Source: Sphingobacteriaceae bacterium (GTDB lineage: Bacteria > Bacteroidota > Bacteroidia > Sphingobacteriales > Sphingobacteriaceae). Taken from it: DNA of 64,000 nt. Under the pieces are notes generated by a model that was given only the letters and a program-made list of their open reading frames with translations, had not been told where the DNA came from and ran no database searches. Positions 27,304 through 34,883 of the stretch are shown here, piece by piece; the stretch's first letter is position 1, and each line of letters begins with the position of its first letter. The stretch lies in contig JACMJM010000045.1 of NCBI GenBank assembly GCA_014380615.1, forward strand, positions 1 through 64,000, in the 5' to 3' direction. Position numbers and translations under genes: made by a program.

Positions 27304-27837
27304 CTAAAACATCAACTTCTTATTCTCACCCTCCATATACGGATTGCCGCCCAGCGTATTTTTAACCAGTGTTATCACCTGAGTAAGCAAAATATCAGGA
27401 GTGTCCCAGTATTCGGCTTCGCGAGGAATGATCTTCAGCAAGCAAAGATTAGGATCCTCTTTTCCATACGGAAACCACATTTTAAACCTGTCGCTCCAAA
27501 GCTCTTCGATTTTAGCTGAATCATTACTTATCTCTGCTCTTCCGTTTACGGCTATATACAAATCGTGCTGAGGGTTGCTGTAATTTAGAAGCACATCAGG
27601 ATTCGCCTCAATCTCTTTTATTTTAGTCGATTCCTTCGAAATAAACATCCAGATAATACCATCATCCTTTAATTCAAATGTGTACATCGGTCTGCTGTGA
27701 GATTTGCCTTCCGCTGTGATGGTAGTTAGCATCGCAATCTTAATATCTTTTAGTTTCGATGCAAGTTCCCGGGCTTTTTTTATGTGTTCTATTTCTTGCA
27801 GCTGTTCTTGAACAGTTGCGCCATGTAGTGTTTCCAT
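27304..27837 (-). CDS. Pyridoxamine 5'-phosphate oxidase-like general stress protein
   Basis: A 177-aa FMN-binding split-barrel protein of the general stress protein 26 type. Recognised by IAMLTTITAEGKSHSRPM (about residues 34-51), the strand WMFISKESTKIKEIEANPDVLLNYSNP and the later DRFKMWFPYGKEDPNL. It probably binds flavin and acts in redox stress; no specific substrate is known. It stands alone, convergent with mutS2. Start ATG at 27837 gives a normal length with a short helical N-terminus. Confidence 0.85.
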   Translation of the reverse strand: METLHGATVQEQLQEIEHIKKARELASKLKDIKIAMLTTITAEGKSHSRPMYTFELKDDGIIWMFISKESTKIKEIEANPDVLLNYSNPQHDLYIAVNGRAEISNDSAKIEELWSDRFKMWFPYGKEDPNLCLLKIIPREAEYWDTPDILLTQVITLVKNTLGGNPYMEGENKKLMF

Positions 27838-28003
27838 TTTAGATAGATTAGATATATTTTAAAGCCTTAAACATCCTTTTTGTTTAAAGAATTTAATTTT
27901 AACACTGGTTTACTAGTCTGTTCGCATGTTAATGTAAAATATCTGCACCGGCCTATCGTTTAATCACTATATTCTTACTTTCGTATCTGATAGCAAAATA
28001 TTG

Positions 28004-30352
28004 ATGTCCCCGGCTAAGCCTTCGTACTTTTATACAACTCTTAAGCAAATACTAATCTTGGTAATGGGTGTGTTTTCCCTGAACTCTATAGCCCAAAACC
28101 GGTATTCAATTAATGGTACAATAAAAGATTCGGTAAGCGGAGAAACTCTAATAGGTGCTACAATTAAATTACAGGAAATTGCCAGAAGCGGTTCCGCCAG
28201 TAATACCTATGGTTTCTATTCAGTAAGTGCTGTTTCGGGAGAATATACTATGTCGGTTAGTTACACCGGTTATCAAACCTCGATACGGAAAGTAATCTTA
28301 GAAAGAAATTTAACGCTTGATATTAATCTGGCTCCGAACGCATTATTAAAAGAAGTTGTAATAACCGGTAAAAGTTCCAATGCACAAATTAGTGATCCGC
28401 AAATGGGAGTGGAGAAACTGAATATGGAAAGCATAAAGAACGTACCGGTGTTATTCGGGGAGAAAGATATTCTGAAAACTATCCAGTTGCTGCCGGGAAT
28501 TAAATCTGCGGGTGAGGGGAATAGCGGATTTTACGTGAGAGGAGGTTCATCCGATCAAAATTTAATTTTGTTAGATGAAGCAAACGTTTATAATGCTTCA
28601 CACTTGCTGGGATTTTTTTCCACCTTTAATTCGGATGCCATTAAAGATGTTTCGGTATATAAAGGCGGGATGCCTTCGCAATATGGAGGCAGGCTTGCAT
28701 CTGTTGTTGATATCAGGATGAATGAAGGTAACCGTAACAGATTTACGGCCGAAGGCGGAGTTGGCCTTATCGCTTCCCGCTTAAAACTAGAGGGGCCGAT
28801 AAATAAAGGCAGAGGCTCTTTTATGGTAAGCGGACGACGAACCTATGCGGATTTATTTCTAAAACTTTCTTCGGATACAACTCTCAAGAGTAGCCAATTG
28901 TATTTCTACGACCTCAACGCAAAGGCAAACTACCGCATTAACGACAAAAATATCATTTATATGTCGGGATACTTTGGACAGGATGTGCTCGGTTTGAAGG
29001 GTACTTTCAGTTTAGATTGGGGCAACACAACCGCTACCGTTCGTTGGAACCATATTTTTAATGAAAAGATTTTCTCCAACACCACCCTCATTTATAGCGA
29101 CTATAATTATGCCATAGAAAATTTTGATAATCGCAGCGATTTTAAGGTGACTTCGATAATCAGGGACTGGAATCTTAAACAAGATTATCAATATTTCGCA
29201 AGTAACAGGCATACGTTACGGTTCGGACTTAATGGAAATCATCATCGCATCAGGCCGGGGAGTATCAGCTCCTCATCAACATCAAGTATCAACGATAGGG
29301 AAATTGAAAAAAGAAACGGGATTGAATTAGCCGCCTATATATCTGATGAATGGAAGCTTCAAAACTTTAACCTTGTTTATGGGCTAAGATTAAGCTCATT
29401 CTCATTGGTTGGTCCTGGAAGGGTGTTTTCGTACGATAAACAAGGTAACGTTAACAATGTGAAAAACTACAATGCCGGCAGGCTGATTAAAAGTTATGCT
29501 TTTTTGGAGCCAAGGATTTCGGCAAGCTATCAGTTTAATAGCTCCCGGTCACTTAAACTGTCGTATACCCGTAATACTCAAAATTTACATTTACTCTCTA
29601 ATTCAACAGCCGCATTGCCAACAGATTTATGGGTAATGAGCAGCAATAATATCCGTCCGCAAATAGCCGATCAGGTAGCGATGGGGTTTTACCAGAACTT
29701 TAGAAACGATTCCTATGAGATTTCGGCCGAGCTGTATTATAAGGGCATGCAAAATCAAATTGAGTATAGAAATGCGGCTAATTTAAGAGGAAATGAAAAT
29801 GTTGAGTCGGAGTTATTGTATGGCGACGGAAGAGCCTACGGCCTGGAGCTCTTTATAAAAAAACGCCTGGGTGATTTTAACGCCTGGATAGGCTATACGG
29901 TTTCGCGAACGGAGCGGCGATTTGATGAGATTTCGGATGGAAACTATTTTCCGTCTAAGCAAGACCGCACACACGACGTGTCACTTGTTGGAATCTATAA
30001 ACTTTCAAAACGCTGGACATTATCGGGCACCTTTGTGTATAATACCGGAAATGCTATTACTTTCCCGAGTGGAAAGTACACCATAGACGGTAGAACTATG
30101 TTCTATTATACAGAGCGAAACGGATACAGAATGCCTGATTATCATCGTTTAGATTTAAGCGCGACACTCGAAGGTAAGCAGGGAAAGAGGTATCAGTCGA
30201 ACTGGACTTTCGGTTTTTATAATGCCTATAACAGGCACAATGCTTACACCATCGATTTTCGGGACAATCCCGACAATCCTACCCAAACGCAAGCGGTTCA
30301 AACGGCTTTGTTTGGCATTATACCTTCGGTAACCTGGAATTTTAAATTTTGA
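28004..30352 (+). CDS. TonB-dependent receptor with carboxypeptidase-like N-terminal domain
   Basis: An outer membrane transporter of 782 aa. A signal peptide (about 1-30) ends near SIAQ. A carboxypeptidase-regulatory-like domain (about 33-115: INGTIKDSVSGETLIGATI) precedes the plug (about 120-235: LLPGIKSAGEGNSGFYVRGG, SDQNLILLDEANVYNASHLL) and the beta-barrel. The C-terminus IPSVTWNFKF ends in Phe as usual. The ATG at 28004 is taken rather than the TTG three bases upstream. One base separates it from a DUF4249 lipoprotein, a standard Bacteroidota pairing. The substrate is unknown; it is shorter than SusC proteins and not next to a SusD. Confidence 0.92.
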   Translation: MSPAKPSYFYTTLKQILILVMGVFSLNSIAQNRYSINGTIKDSVSGETLIGATIKLQEIARSGSASNTYGFYSVSAVSGEYTMSVSYTGYQTSIRKVILERNLTLDINLAPNALLKEVVITGKSSNAQISDPQMGVEKLNMESIKNVPVLFGEKDILKTIQLLPGIKSAGEGNSGFYVRGGSSDQNLILLDEANVYNASHLLGFFSTFNSDAIKDVSVYKGGMPSQYGGRLASVVDIRMNEGNRNRFTAEGGVGLIASRLKLEGPINKGRGSFMVSGRRTYADLFLKLSSDTTLKSSQLYFYDLNAKANYRINDKNIIYMSGYFGQDVLGLKGTFSLDWGNTTATVRWNHIFNEKIFSNTTLIYSDYNYAIENFDNRSDFKVTSIIRDWNLKQDYQYFASNRHTLRFGLNGNHHRIRPGSISSSSTSSINDREIEKRNGIELAAYISDEWKLQNFNLVYGLRLSSFSLVGPGRVFSYDKQGNVNNVKNYNAGRLIKSYAFLEPRISASYQFNSSRSLKLSYTRNTQNLHLLSNSTAALPTDLWVMSSNNIRPQIADQVAMGFYQNFRNDSYEISAELYYKGMQNQIEYRNAANLRGNENVESELLYGDGRAYGLELFIKKRLGDFNAWIGYTVSRTERRFDEISDGNYFPSKQDRTHDVSLVGIYKLSKRWTLSGTFVYNTGNAITFPSGKYTIDGRTMFYYTERNGYRMPDYHRLDLSATLEGKQGKRYQSNWTFGFYNAYNRHNAYTIDFRDNPDNPTQTQAVQTALFGIIPSVTWNFKF

Positions 30353-30353
30353 T

Positions 30354-31145
30354 ATGAGATTATTTACTTTCCTTTTGATCGTAATTATTGGGCTACTTGC
30401 CGCATCGTGCGAAAAAGTTATTGATGTTAACTTAAAAAACGCTTCTCCGGTGTTGGTAATTGAAGGTGTAATTACTAATCGTACCGATTCTCAAATTGTT
30501 AAAATAAATCGTTCGGTGCCTTTTGGCGAGCCAAATGTGTTTCCCGAAGTCTCGGGTGCGAGAGTTACCGTTACGGAGGTAGCTACCGGGAGGATAGTTA
30601 CGATAAGGGAACGGCGGCCGGGTTATTACATGGCCAGAAATTTTACCGGCCGCTCTGGTTCTGCTTACATTTTAAAAGTAGAAGTTGATGGTCAAACTTA
30701 TACGGCATCGTCAACTATGCCCGGCCAGGTTAATATCGACTCGCTCGGAGTTTCGGTAAGTAATTTTTTGGGTGAGGAACAAAAAACAGTTCAGCTGCTT
30801 TTTAGCGATCCGGGCAAAGAAAGGAATTACTATCGTTTTTTATTGAAGATAAATGGAGTAGCATCTCAAAATATCTATGTTTACGATGATAGCTTTAGTA
30901 ATGGCAGAGCTGTAACCCGCGAGTTATTCGATTTTGATTTGAACGCGAACTCGGGCGATAAAGCGGAGATCGAAATGCAATGTATCGATCCTGTAATTTT
31001 CCGGTACTGGCAGGGCTTAGACCAGAATCAGAACAGGGGAGGGGCTTCTACCGCTCCCGCCAATCCGGTAAGCAATATCAGTAACGGGGCACTAGGGTAT
31101 TTTAGCGCACATACCAGGCAAACGGAGTTGATTGTTATTCCTTAA
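30354..31145 (+). CDS. DUF4249 lipoprotein
   Basis: A 263-aa lipoprotein. The signal peptide MRLFTFLLIVIIGLLAASCEK carries lipobox AASC. The mature part starts with VIDVNLKNASPVLVIEGVIT, the hallmark of DUF4249, and continues with beta-rich immunoglobulin-like sequence (SGARVTVTEVATG, YILKVEVDGQTYTASSTM). It is one base downstream of the TonB-dependent receptor, so they are co-expressed and probably act as a surface or periplasmic accessory of that receptor. Family members are of unknown function. Confidence 0.85.
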   Translation: MRLFTFLLIVIIGLLAASCEKVIDVNLKNASPVLVIEGVITNRTDSQIVKINRSVPFGEPNVFPEVSGARVTVTEVATGRIVTIRERRPGYYMARNFTGRSGSAYILKVEVDGQTYTASSTMPGQVNIDSLGVSVSNFLGEEQKTVQLLFSDPGKERNYYRFLLKINGVASQNIYVYDDSFSNGRAVTRELFDFDLNANSGDKAEIEMQCIDPVIFRYWQGLDQNQNRGGASTAPANPVSNISNGALGYFSAHTRQTELIVIP

Positions 31146-31189
31146 TTATTAAAGTCGTTTGATTTCGATTCGTATCGTCGAAACCAATT

Positions 31190-31753
31190 TTACAAACTAT
31201 TATAATTTCTGAAACTTTGCGCATTTTGAACCGGAATATACAAGGTGTTTCCCGCTTCAAACTGATCGTGCAAACTATATTTTGTAAGCTTTTCAGCCTC
31301 AAACGTTTTGTAAATATTGTTTAATGCCTGAGACGTATATATGGCACAAAAAGGCTCGGTAAAGCCATCTTGCTGGTATACATAATAGTCGAATGATGGA
31401 TTAGTGCGATACGCGGCAATTAAGCTTTCAATAGTTTCAGTGTCCATGTCAATCAAGTCGCAGGCCATCAGCAATATGTCTTGCTCCTGAAAATTCCTGT
31501 GAATGCTTAGAAGTCCATCCAGAGGGCCGTTTATGGGTAAATGGTCGACAATAAGCGGCGTGTCTTTGAAGATTTGCTGATAAGTCTCCTGTTGCGATTC
31601 GTTAATAGATATAATAACCGGAAGATTCATTCCGATCAGCTTTTCGGCTACACAAACCGCCCAGGCCTTATCATCTTTAAGTAATAATCCTTTATCTGTA
31701 CCCATGCGTTTGCTTTCACCCCCGCATAATACAACTCCAAGTAAATTGTCCAT
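31190..31753 (-). CDS. mobA: Molybdenum cofactor guanylyltransferase
   Basis: A 187-aa nucleotidyltransferase that attaches GMP to molybdopterin, giving the MGD form used by nitrate reductases of the DMSO-reductase family. The nucleotide-binding signature VVLCGGESKRMGTDKGLL (GGxSxRMGxDK) is at residues 7-24; MACDLIDMD near 97 is the metal-binding motif, where family members more often have CDxP. It closes the minus-strand Moco part of the nitrate cluster, one base after the SelW-like gene. Its presence fits the NasA-type enzyme encoded upstream. Confidence 0.9.
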   Translation of the reverse strand: MDNLLGVVLCGGESKRMGTDKGLLLKDDKAWAVCVAEKLIGMNLPVIISINESQQETYQQIFKDTPLIVDHLPINGPLDGLLSIHRNFQEQDILLMACDLIDMDTETIESLIAAYRTNPSFDYYVYQQDGFTEPFCAIYTSQALNNIYKTFEAEKLTKYSLHDQFEAGNTLYIPVQNAQSFRNYNSL

Positions 31754-31754
31754 T

Positions 31755-32033
31755 TTATTTTTTATCTGAGTGGCCCAGGCTTTTAGAAGGATTTACCATA
31801 TCTCGCACTTGTTGTTTCAACTCTTTTATTTCGGGAAATCCACCTGCCGTAACACGGTCAAAGATAAGTTGTTCGCCGATTTTTATTTGAAAAGTGCCAC
31901 TTTTTTCGCTTGGTTGAAGCAGGATGCCATGAACATCCTCCGAAAAGGTACTTAACAGCTCCTGCGCAAAGTATGCCGAACGAAGCATCCATCCGCATTT
32001 AGGGCAATATTCGATCGTTATAACAGGCTTCAT
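31755..32033 (-). CDS. SelT/SelW/SelH-family (Rdx) protein
   Basis: A 92-aa thioredoxin-like protein. The redox motif is CPKC at residues 9-12 (ITIEYCPKCGWMLRSA), in its all-cysteine form with no selenocysteine. GTFQIKIGEQLIFDR and TAGGFPEIKELKQQVRD are the remaining family signatures. The start overlaps the moaE stop by 4 bp, so it is translationally coupled to Moco genes. Its role is unknown; a thiol or sulfur-transfer function linked to molybdopterin synthesis is conceivable but is inference. Confidence 0.85.
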   Translation of the reverse strand: MKPVITIEYCPKCGWMLRSAYFAQELLSTFSEDVHGILLQPSEKSGTFQIKIGEQLIFDRVTAGGFPEIKELKQQVRDMVNPSKSLGHSDKK

Positions 32034-32533
32034 GATTGAGGTGATTCGTATATATGCTTATCAGGGCTCCCGGTTATCTCATGGCAGTTACAATTGCCTC
32101 CCCATAACTTGGATCCGTCTTCAAAATACTCGCATTTCCAGATAGGAACCTCGTGTTTTATCCGGTCGATAATATGCCTGTTTGCTTCATACGCTTCCCT
32201 GCGATGCGGGGTAGCCGTTATCACCACTACAGCTGCTTCGCTAACTCCAACTTTCCCGATCCGATGTTGAGCAACTGCGATATTTAATTTCCATTTAAGC
32301 CTGGCTTCCTCAAGTATTTCGGCAACCATCTTTGCTGCCATAGCCTCATTCGCTTCGTACTCGAGGTAGGAAACCCGTTTGCTGAGGTTATTATCCCTAA
32401 CATCACCACTGAATAAAACAACCGCACCTGCTTCGGGGTGGTGAGAGGATGCCAGTAAACCCGATAAATCGATTGGTTCGGATGTTATAAATTTAACCTC
32501 CACTGCTTGGTGGCATAATGCTGATGTTGTCAT
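32030..32533 (-). CDS. moaE: Molybdopterin synthase catalytic subunit
   Basis: Large subunit of molybdopterin synthase, which puts two sulfurs into precursor Z (cPMP) with MoaD thiocarboxylate. Motifs: GAVVLFSGDVRDNN (about 36-49), YLEYEANEAMAAKM, RIGKVGVSEAAVVVI, and HEVPIWKCEYFEDGSKLW near 127-144, which holds the active-site lysine. The ATG at 32533 overlaps moaD by 41 bp. A GTG at 32503 (MEVKFITSEPID) would cut the overlap to 11 bp and may be the true start, since the first ten residues show no family similarity. Confidence 0.9.
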   Translation of the reverse strand: MTTSALCHQAVEVKFITSEPIDLSGLLASSHHPEAGAVVLFSGDVRDNNLSKRVSYLEYEANEAMAAKMVAEILEEARLKWKLNIAVAQHRIGKVGVSEAAVVVITATPHRREAYEANRHIIDRIKHEVPIWKCEYFEDGSKLWGGNCNCHEITGSPDKHIYESPQS

Positions 32534-32726
32534 TCTCCTTCAGGCTGTAGTTATTATCAACAAATTCATTGTCTACCGCAAAGCGGCTGATGTTTAACAC
32601 TCCCGATGCTTTCGGGTTGCTGTCGATCAGGAAATTCCTTAAGTCGTTTATATCTTTGAAAGACTTCGAAAGAGTAAATTCTTTTTCAAAATATTCTTTC
32701 AAAACGGCGTATACTTCAATTTTCAT
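32493..32726 (-). CDS. moaD: Molybdopterin synthase sulfur carrier subunit
   Basis: A 77-aa ubiquitin-fold protein ending in SGG, the C-terminal diglycine that carries thiocarboxylate sulfur to MoaE. KIEVYAVLKEYF at the N-terminus and NISIMPPSSGG at the C-terminus match the family. The ATG at 32726 is chosen because the frame further upstream is only translated repeat sequence. It overlaps moaE. The activating enzyme MoeB/ThiF type is not in this window. Confidence 0.9.
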   Translation of the reverse strand: MKIEVYAVLKEYFEKEFTLSKSFKDINDLRNFLIDSNPKASGVLNISRFAVDNEFVDNNYSLKENDNISIMPPSSGG

Positions 32727-32739
32727 GGTTTTTAATTTT

Positions 32740-32812
32740 TCTATCAGGTATGAGTTATCAGGTTTGAGGTAGGAGCTTTGAGGTAGGAGCTTTGAGGTGT
32801 CAGGCTGATACT
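32740..32812. repeat. TATCAGG/TTTGAGG modules upstream of moaD
   Basis: Short direct units (ATCAGGTATGAG, TATCAGGTTTGAGG, then AGGAGCTTTGAGGT in two copies) and a partly complementary CAGGCTGATACTTGCCTC. These are the same words as in the yggS-GNAT and rpoB-rpoC gaps. It adjoins the 25 bp tandem array. Confidence 0.55.
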
Positions 32813-32825
32813 TGCCTCTCATCCC

Positions 32826-32975
32826 TTCATCCTCACCTCTGCACATCCCCTTCATCTGCACACCTGCACGTCCTCTTCATCTGCACACCTGCACGTCCCC
32901 TTCATCTGCACACCTGCACATCCCCTTCATCTGCACATCTGCACATTTTCTTCATCTGCACATCTATCTCATCCC
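32826..32975. repeat. Six tandem copies of a 25 bp unit between moaA and moaD
   Basis: Units start at 32826, 32851, 32876, 32901, 32926 and 32951, each beginning TTCATC and containing CTGCACA and CTGCAC blocks; the inner four are nearly identical and the outer two diverged. A period of 25 is not a multiple of three. The last unit runs over the moaA stop codon (32969). It looks like a minisatellite and could vary in copy number. Confidence 0.85.
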
Positions 32976-33928
32976 CCTATATGCATCATACTCAATTCGC
33001 TACCTGCAAATTTGAGGGCTTGTTTATGTTTTAAGGCCTGCTGCAAACGGGTCGCGAGTTCATCGTTATTTATGTTTTTTATCGAAATCGGGTGGTTGCT
33101 GCTTAAGCATCCGTAAATGTTACCATAAGAATCAAGGCGCAAACGGTTGCAGTCTCCACAAAAGGGTTCAGTTTCGTTAGCAACAATCCCGAAGGTAAAT
33201 CCTTCATCTGTTATCCAATAATTAGCGGTTGAAGAGTGTTTTCGCGATAAGCGATTAAACTTATATTGCCCGCCGATTTTTGAAAGAATTTCATCCTGAG
33301 AGAAGAAATACTTGTCTGCGTTTCCGTGGAGATGCCCCATTGCCATAATTTCGATGAAACGGATAGAAATACCCTTCCGGGAAGCGTAATTAAATAATGG
33401 GAGAATCTGATTGTCATTCAGCCCCTTCATAATCACACTGTTTATTTTCACATCAATCCCAACTTTTAACGCTGCTTCGATTCCCGAAAAGATCCGGTTT
33501 ATACCGCTTCTGCGACTCATGGTATAGAAAACATCTTCATCAATAGCGTCCAGGGAAACGTTAATTGCGGTTATTCCCGCATCTTTAAGTTTTCCGGCAA
33601 GGCCCTCTAAAAGTAAAGCGTTAGTGGTAAGTTTTAAGTTTTGTACACCAGACTGCTTTACAGATTTTACCAATTCCGGAAGTTCTTTGTATAGTAACGG
33701 TTCGCCGCCCGTAAACCGGATGGTGTCCAGATCGAGAACCTCATGCAGTTGAATTATTGATCGGGAAAGCTCTGACGGGGATAGGGATTGCTCTTTATAC
33801 GATTTGTAATTTTCTTTGAGTTCTTCGTTTCCATACGTGCAGTAAACACAGCCCAGGTTACAGGTGTTGATCAGGCTTACCCTAAGCGTTTTAAATGTGC
33901 GTCCGTATGTATCTCTTACCTCAATCAT
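32969..33928 (-). CDS. moaA: GTP 3',8-cyclase (molybdenum cofactor biosynthesis protein A)
   Basis: A 319-aa radical SAM enzyme that, with MoaC, converts GTP to cPMP. The N-terminal cluster is C23-X3-C27-X2-C30 (NTCNLGCVYC); the C-terminal [4Fe-4S] ligands are in FCGDCNRLRLDSYGNIYGC; the catalytic C-terminal Gly-Gly is present (MMHIGG). TGGEPLLY is the SAM-binding GGE motif. The ATG shares one base with the stop of the TauE gene (TAATG). The 3' end runs into a 25 bp tandem repeat. Confidence 0.95.
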   Translation of the reverse strand: MIEVRDTYGRTFKTLRVSLINTCNLGCVYCTYGNEELKENYKSYKEQSLSPSELSRSIIQLHEVLDLDTIRFTGGEPLLYKELPELVKSVKQSGVQNLKLTTNALLLEGLAGKLKDAGITAINVSLDAIDEDVFYTMSRRSGINRIFSGIEAALKVGIDVKINSVIMKGLNDNQILPLFNYASRKGISIRFIEIMAMGHLHGNADKYFFSQDEILSKIGGQYKFNRLSRKHSSTANYWITDEGFTFGIVANETEPFCGDCNRLRLDSYGNIYGCLSSNHPISIKNINNDELATRLQQALKHKQALKFAGSELSMMHIGG

Positions 33929-34659
33929 TACATAAAAAATAAAAGCTTGCAGGATGCTATAGTAAGCACAGCGCTTAATAAATACTTTACTGTAGCTTCA
34001 CCGAAATGCCGGCTTCCAAAATAAGATCCCGCGATTCCTCCGGCTAAAGCCGATGTGAACCAAACGATTGATTCGTTGTCAAACCGGATTTCTCCGCTAT
34101 GACCGAGTAATCCGGATATAGAATTTAGAACAATAAATAAGGCAGAGGCCGCCGCCGCTTCTTTTGCGGTTGACCATGCCATAATTATAAGCAGCGGACT
34201 CAGAAAAATTCCTCCTCCAATGCTCAGCATCCCCGAAAGGAAGCCTATTACCACACCAAAAGTAAGTGCTAAAGGTAGCGATACATCCACCTTCTTTTCT
34301 TTTTCGCCCGGAAGTAATCCCAGTAACCTTATTACGGGTACTATCAACGCCAAGCCAAGAATTAAATTATAAACATCACCCGTTACGGCCATTTTAGAAC
34401 CCACAAATGCCATAGGTAATGAGCTGAGGAGAAAGGGCCAGCAAAGCTTGAATTTAAAATAACCGGCTTTTGTGAATTGTATAAATCCAATTCCGGCAAC
34501 TAAGATGTTTAAAATAAGAATCACTGGTTTATAACTGGTAACCGGTATCGCAAAAATGGATAGCACCGCCAAATATCCGCTTGCTCCGCCATGGCCCACA
34601 GAGGCGTAGAGAAATGCAACGGAAAATAAGGATAGCGCAAGGATTAAACTAATATCCAT
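33928..34659 (-). CDS. TauE/SafE-family (TSUP) membrane permease
   Basis: A 243-aa integral membrane protein with about eight hydrophobic segments. The repeated family motifs are LYASVGHGGASGYLA (about 17-31) and SGMLSIGGGIFLSPLLI (about 141-157), corresponding to the two halves of TSUP transporters. Members export sulfite, sulfoacetate or other anions. Translational coupling to moaA suggests a role around nitrate assimilation, for example sulfite or nitrite export or sulfur handling for Moco; this is inference. Confidence 0.85.
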   Translation of the reverse strand: MDISLILALSLFSVAFLYASVGHGGASGYLAVLSIFAIPVTSYKPVILILNILVAGIGFIQFTKAGYFKFKLCWPFLLSSLPMAFVGSKMAVTGDVYNLILGLALIVPVIRLLGLLPGEKEKKVDVSLPLALTFGVVIGFLSGMLSIGGGIFLSPLLIIMAWSTAKEAAAASALFIVLNSISGLLGHSGEIRFDNESIVWFTSALAGGIAGSYFGSRHFGEATVKYLLSAVLTIASCKLLFFM

Positions 34660-34669
34660 TAGTACAAAC

Positions 34670-34861
34670 TTAGATAATTTCTTTCGATGGTGGTGTCAGG
34701 ATACTGTTTATAATAGATTTGTTATAGTGCTGTATGAAAAGGCCAGTCCTCGAATCCGCGAACTCTATTATTCCGAACGGAAAGATATCTTTATCTATTT
34801 CTTTAGATCTTTTATGCCAGCTGGCAAATCCGGGATGAAAAAAGAATTTTTTGCAGTCTGG
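34670..34861 (-). other. Unassigned open frame without a start codon
   Basis: Between the rubredoxin gene and the TauE gene an open minus-strand frame of 63 codons reads PDCKKFFFHPGFASWHKRSK and ends with SILTPPSKEII and TAA. The composition looks protein-like, but there is no ATG, GTG or TTG start and an in-frame TGA lies immediately upstream. It may be the tail of a gene disrupted by deletion or an accident. I do not recognise it. Confidence 0.3.
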
Positions 34862-34883
34862 TCAAACCTGAAGGTTTATAACT

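Noticed and set aside
32727-32861. Longer N-terminus for moaD
   Set aside because: The extra residues are translated repeat DNA with no family similarity; MKIEVYAVLKEYF is the expected start.
32740-32980. CRISPR array (regular 25 bp spacing near moaA)
   Set aside because: Units are contiguous with no unique spacers and there are no cas genes; it is a tandem repeat.
32792-33034. Plus-strand frames reading HLHTCTSPSSAHLH over the tandem array
   Set aside because: They are translations of the 25 bp repeat unit, on the strand opposite the operon, with no start context.
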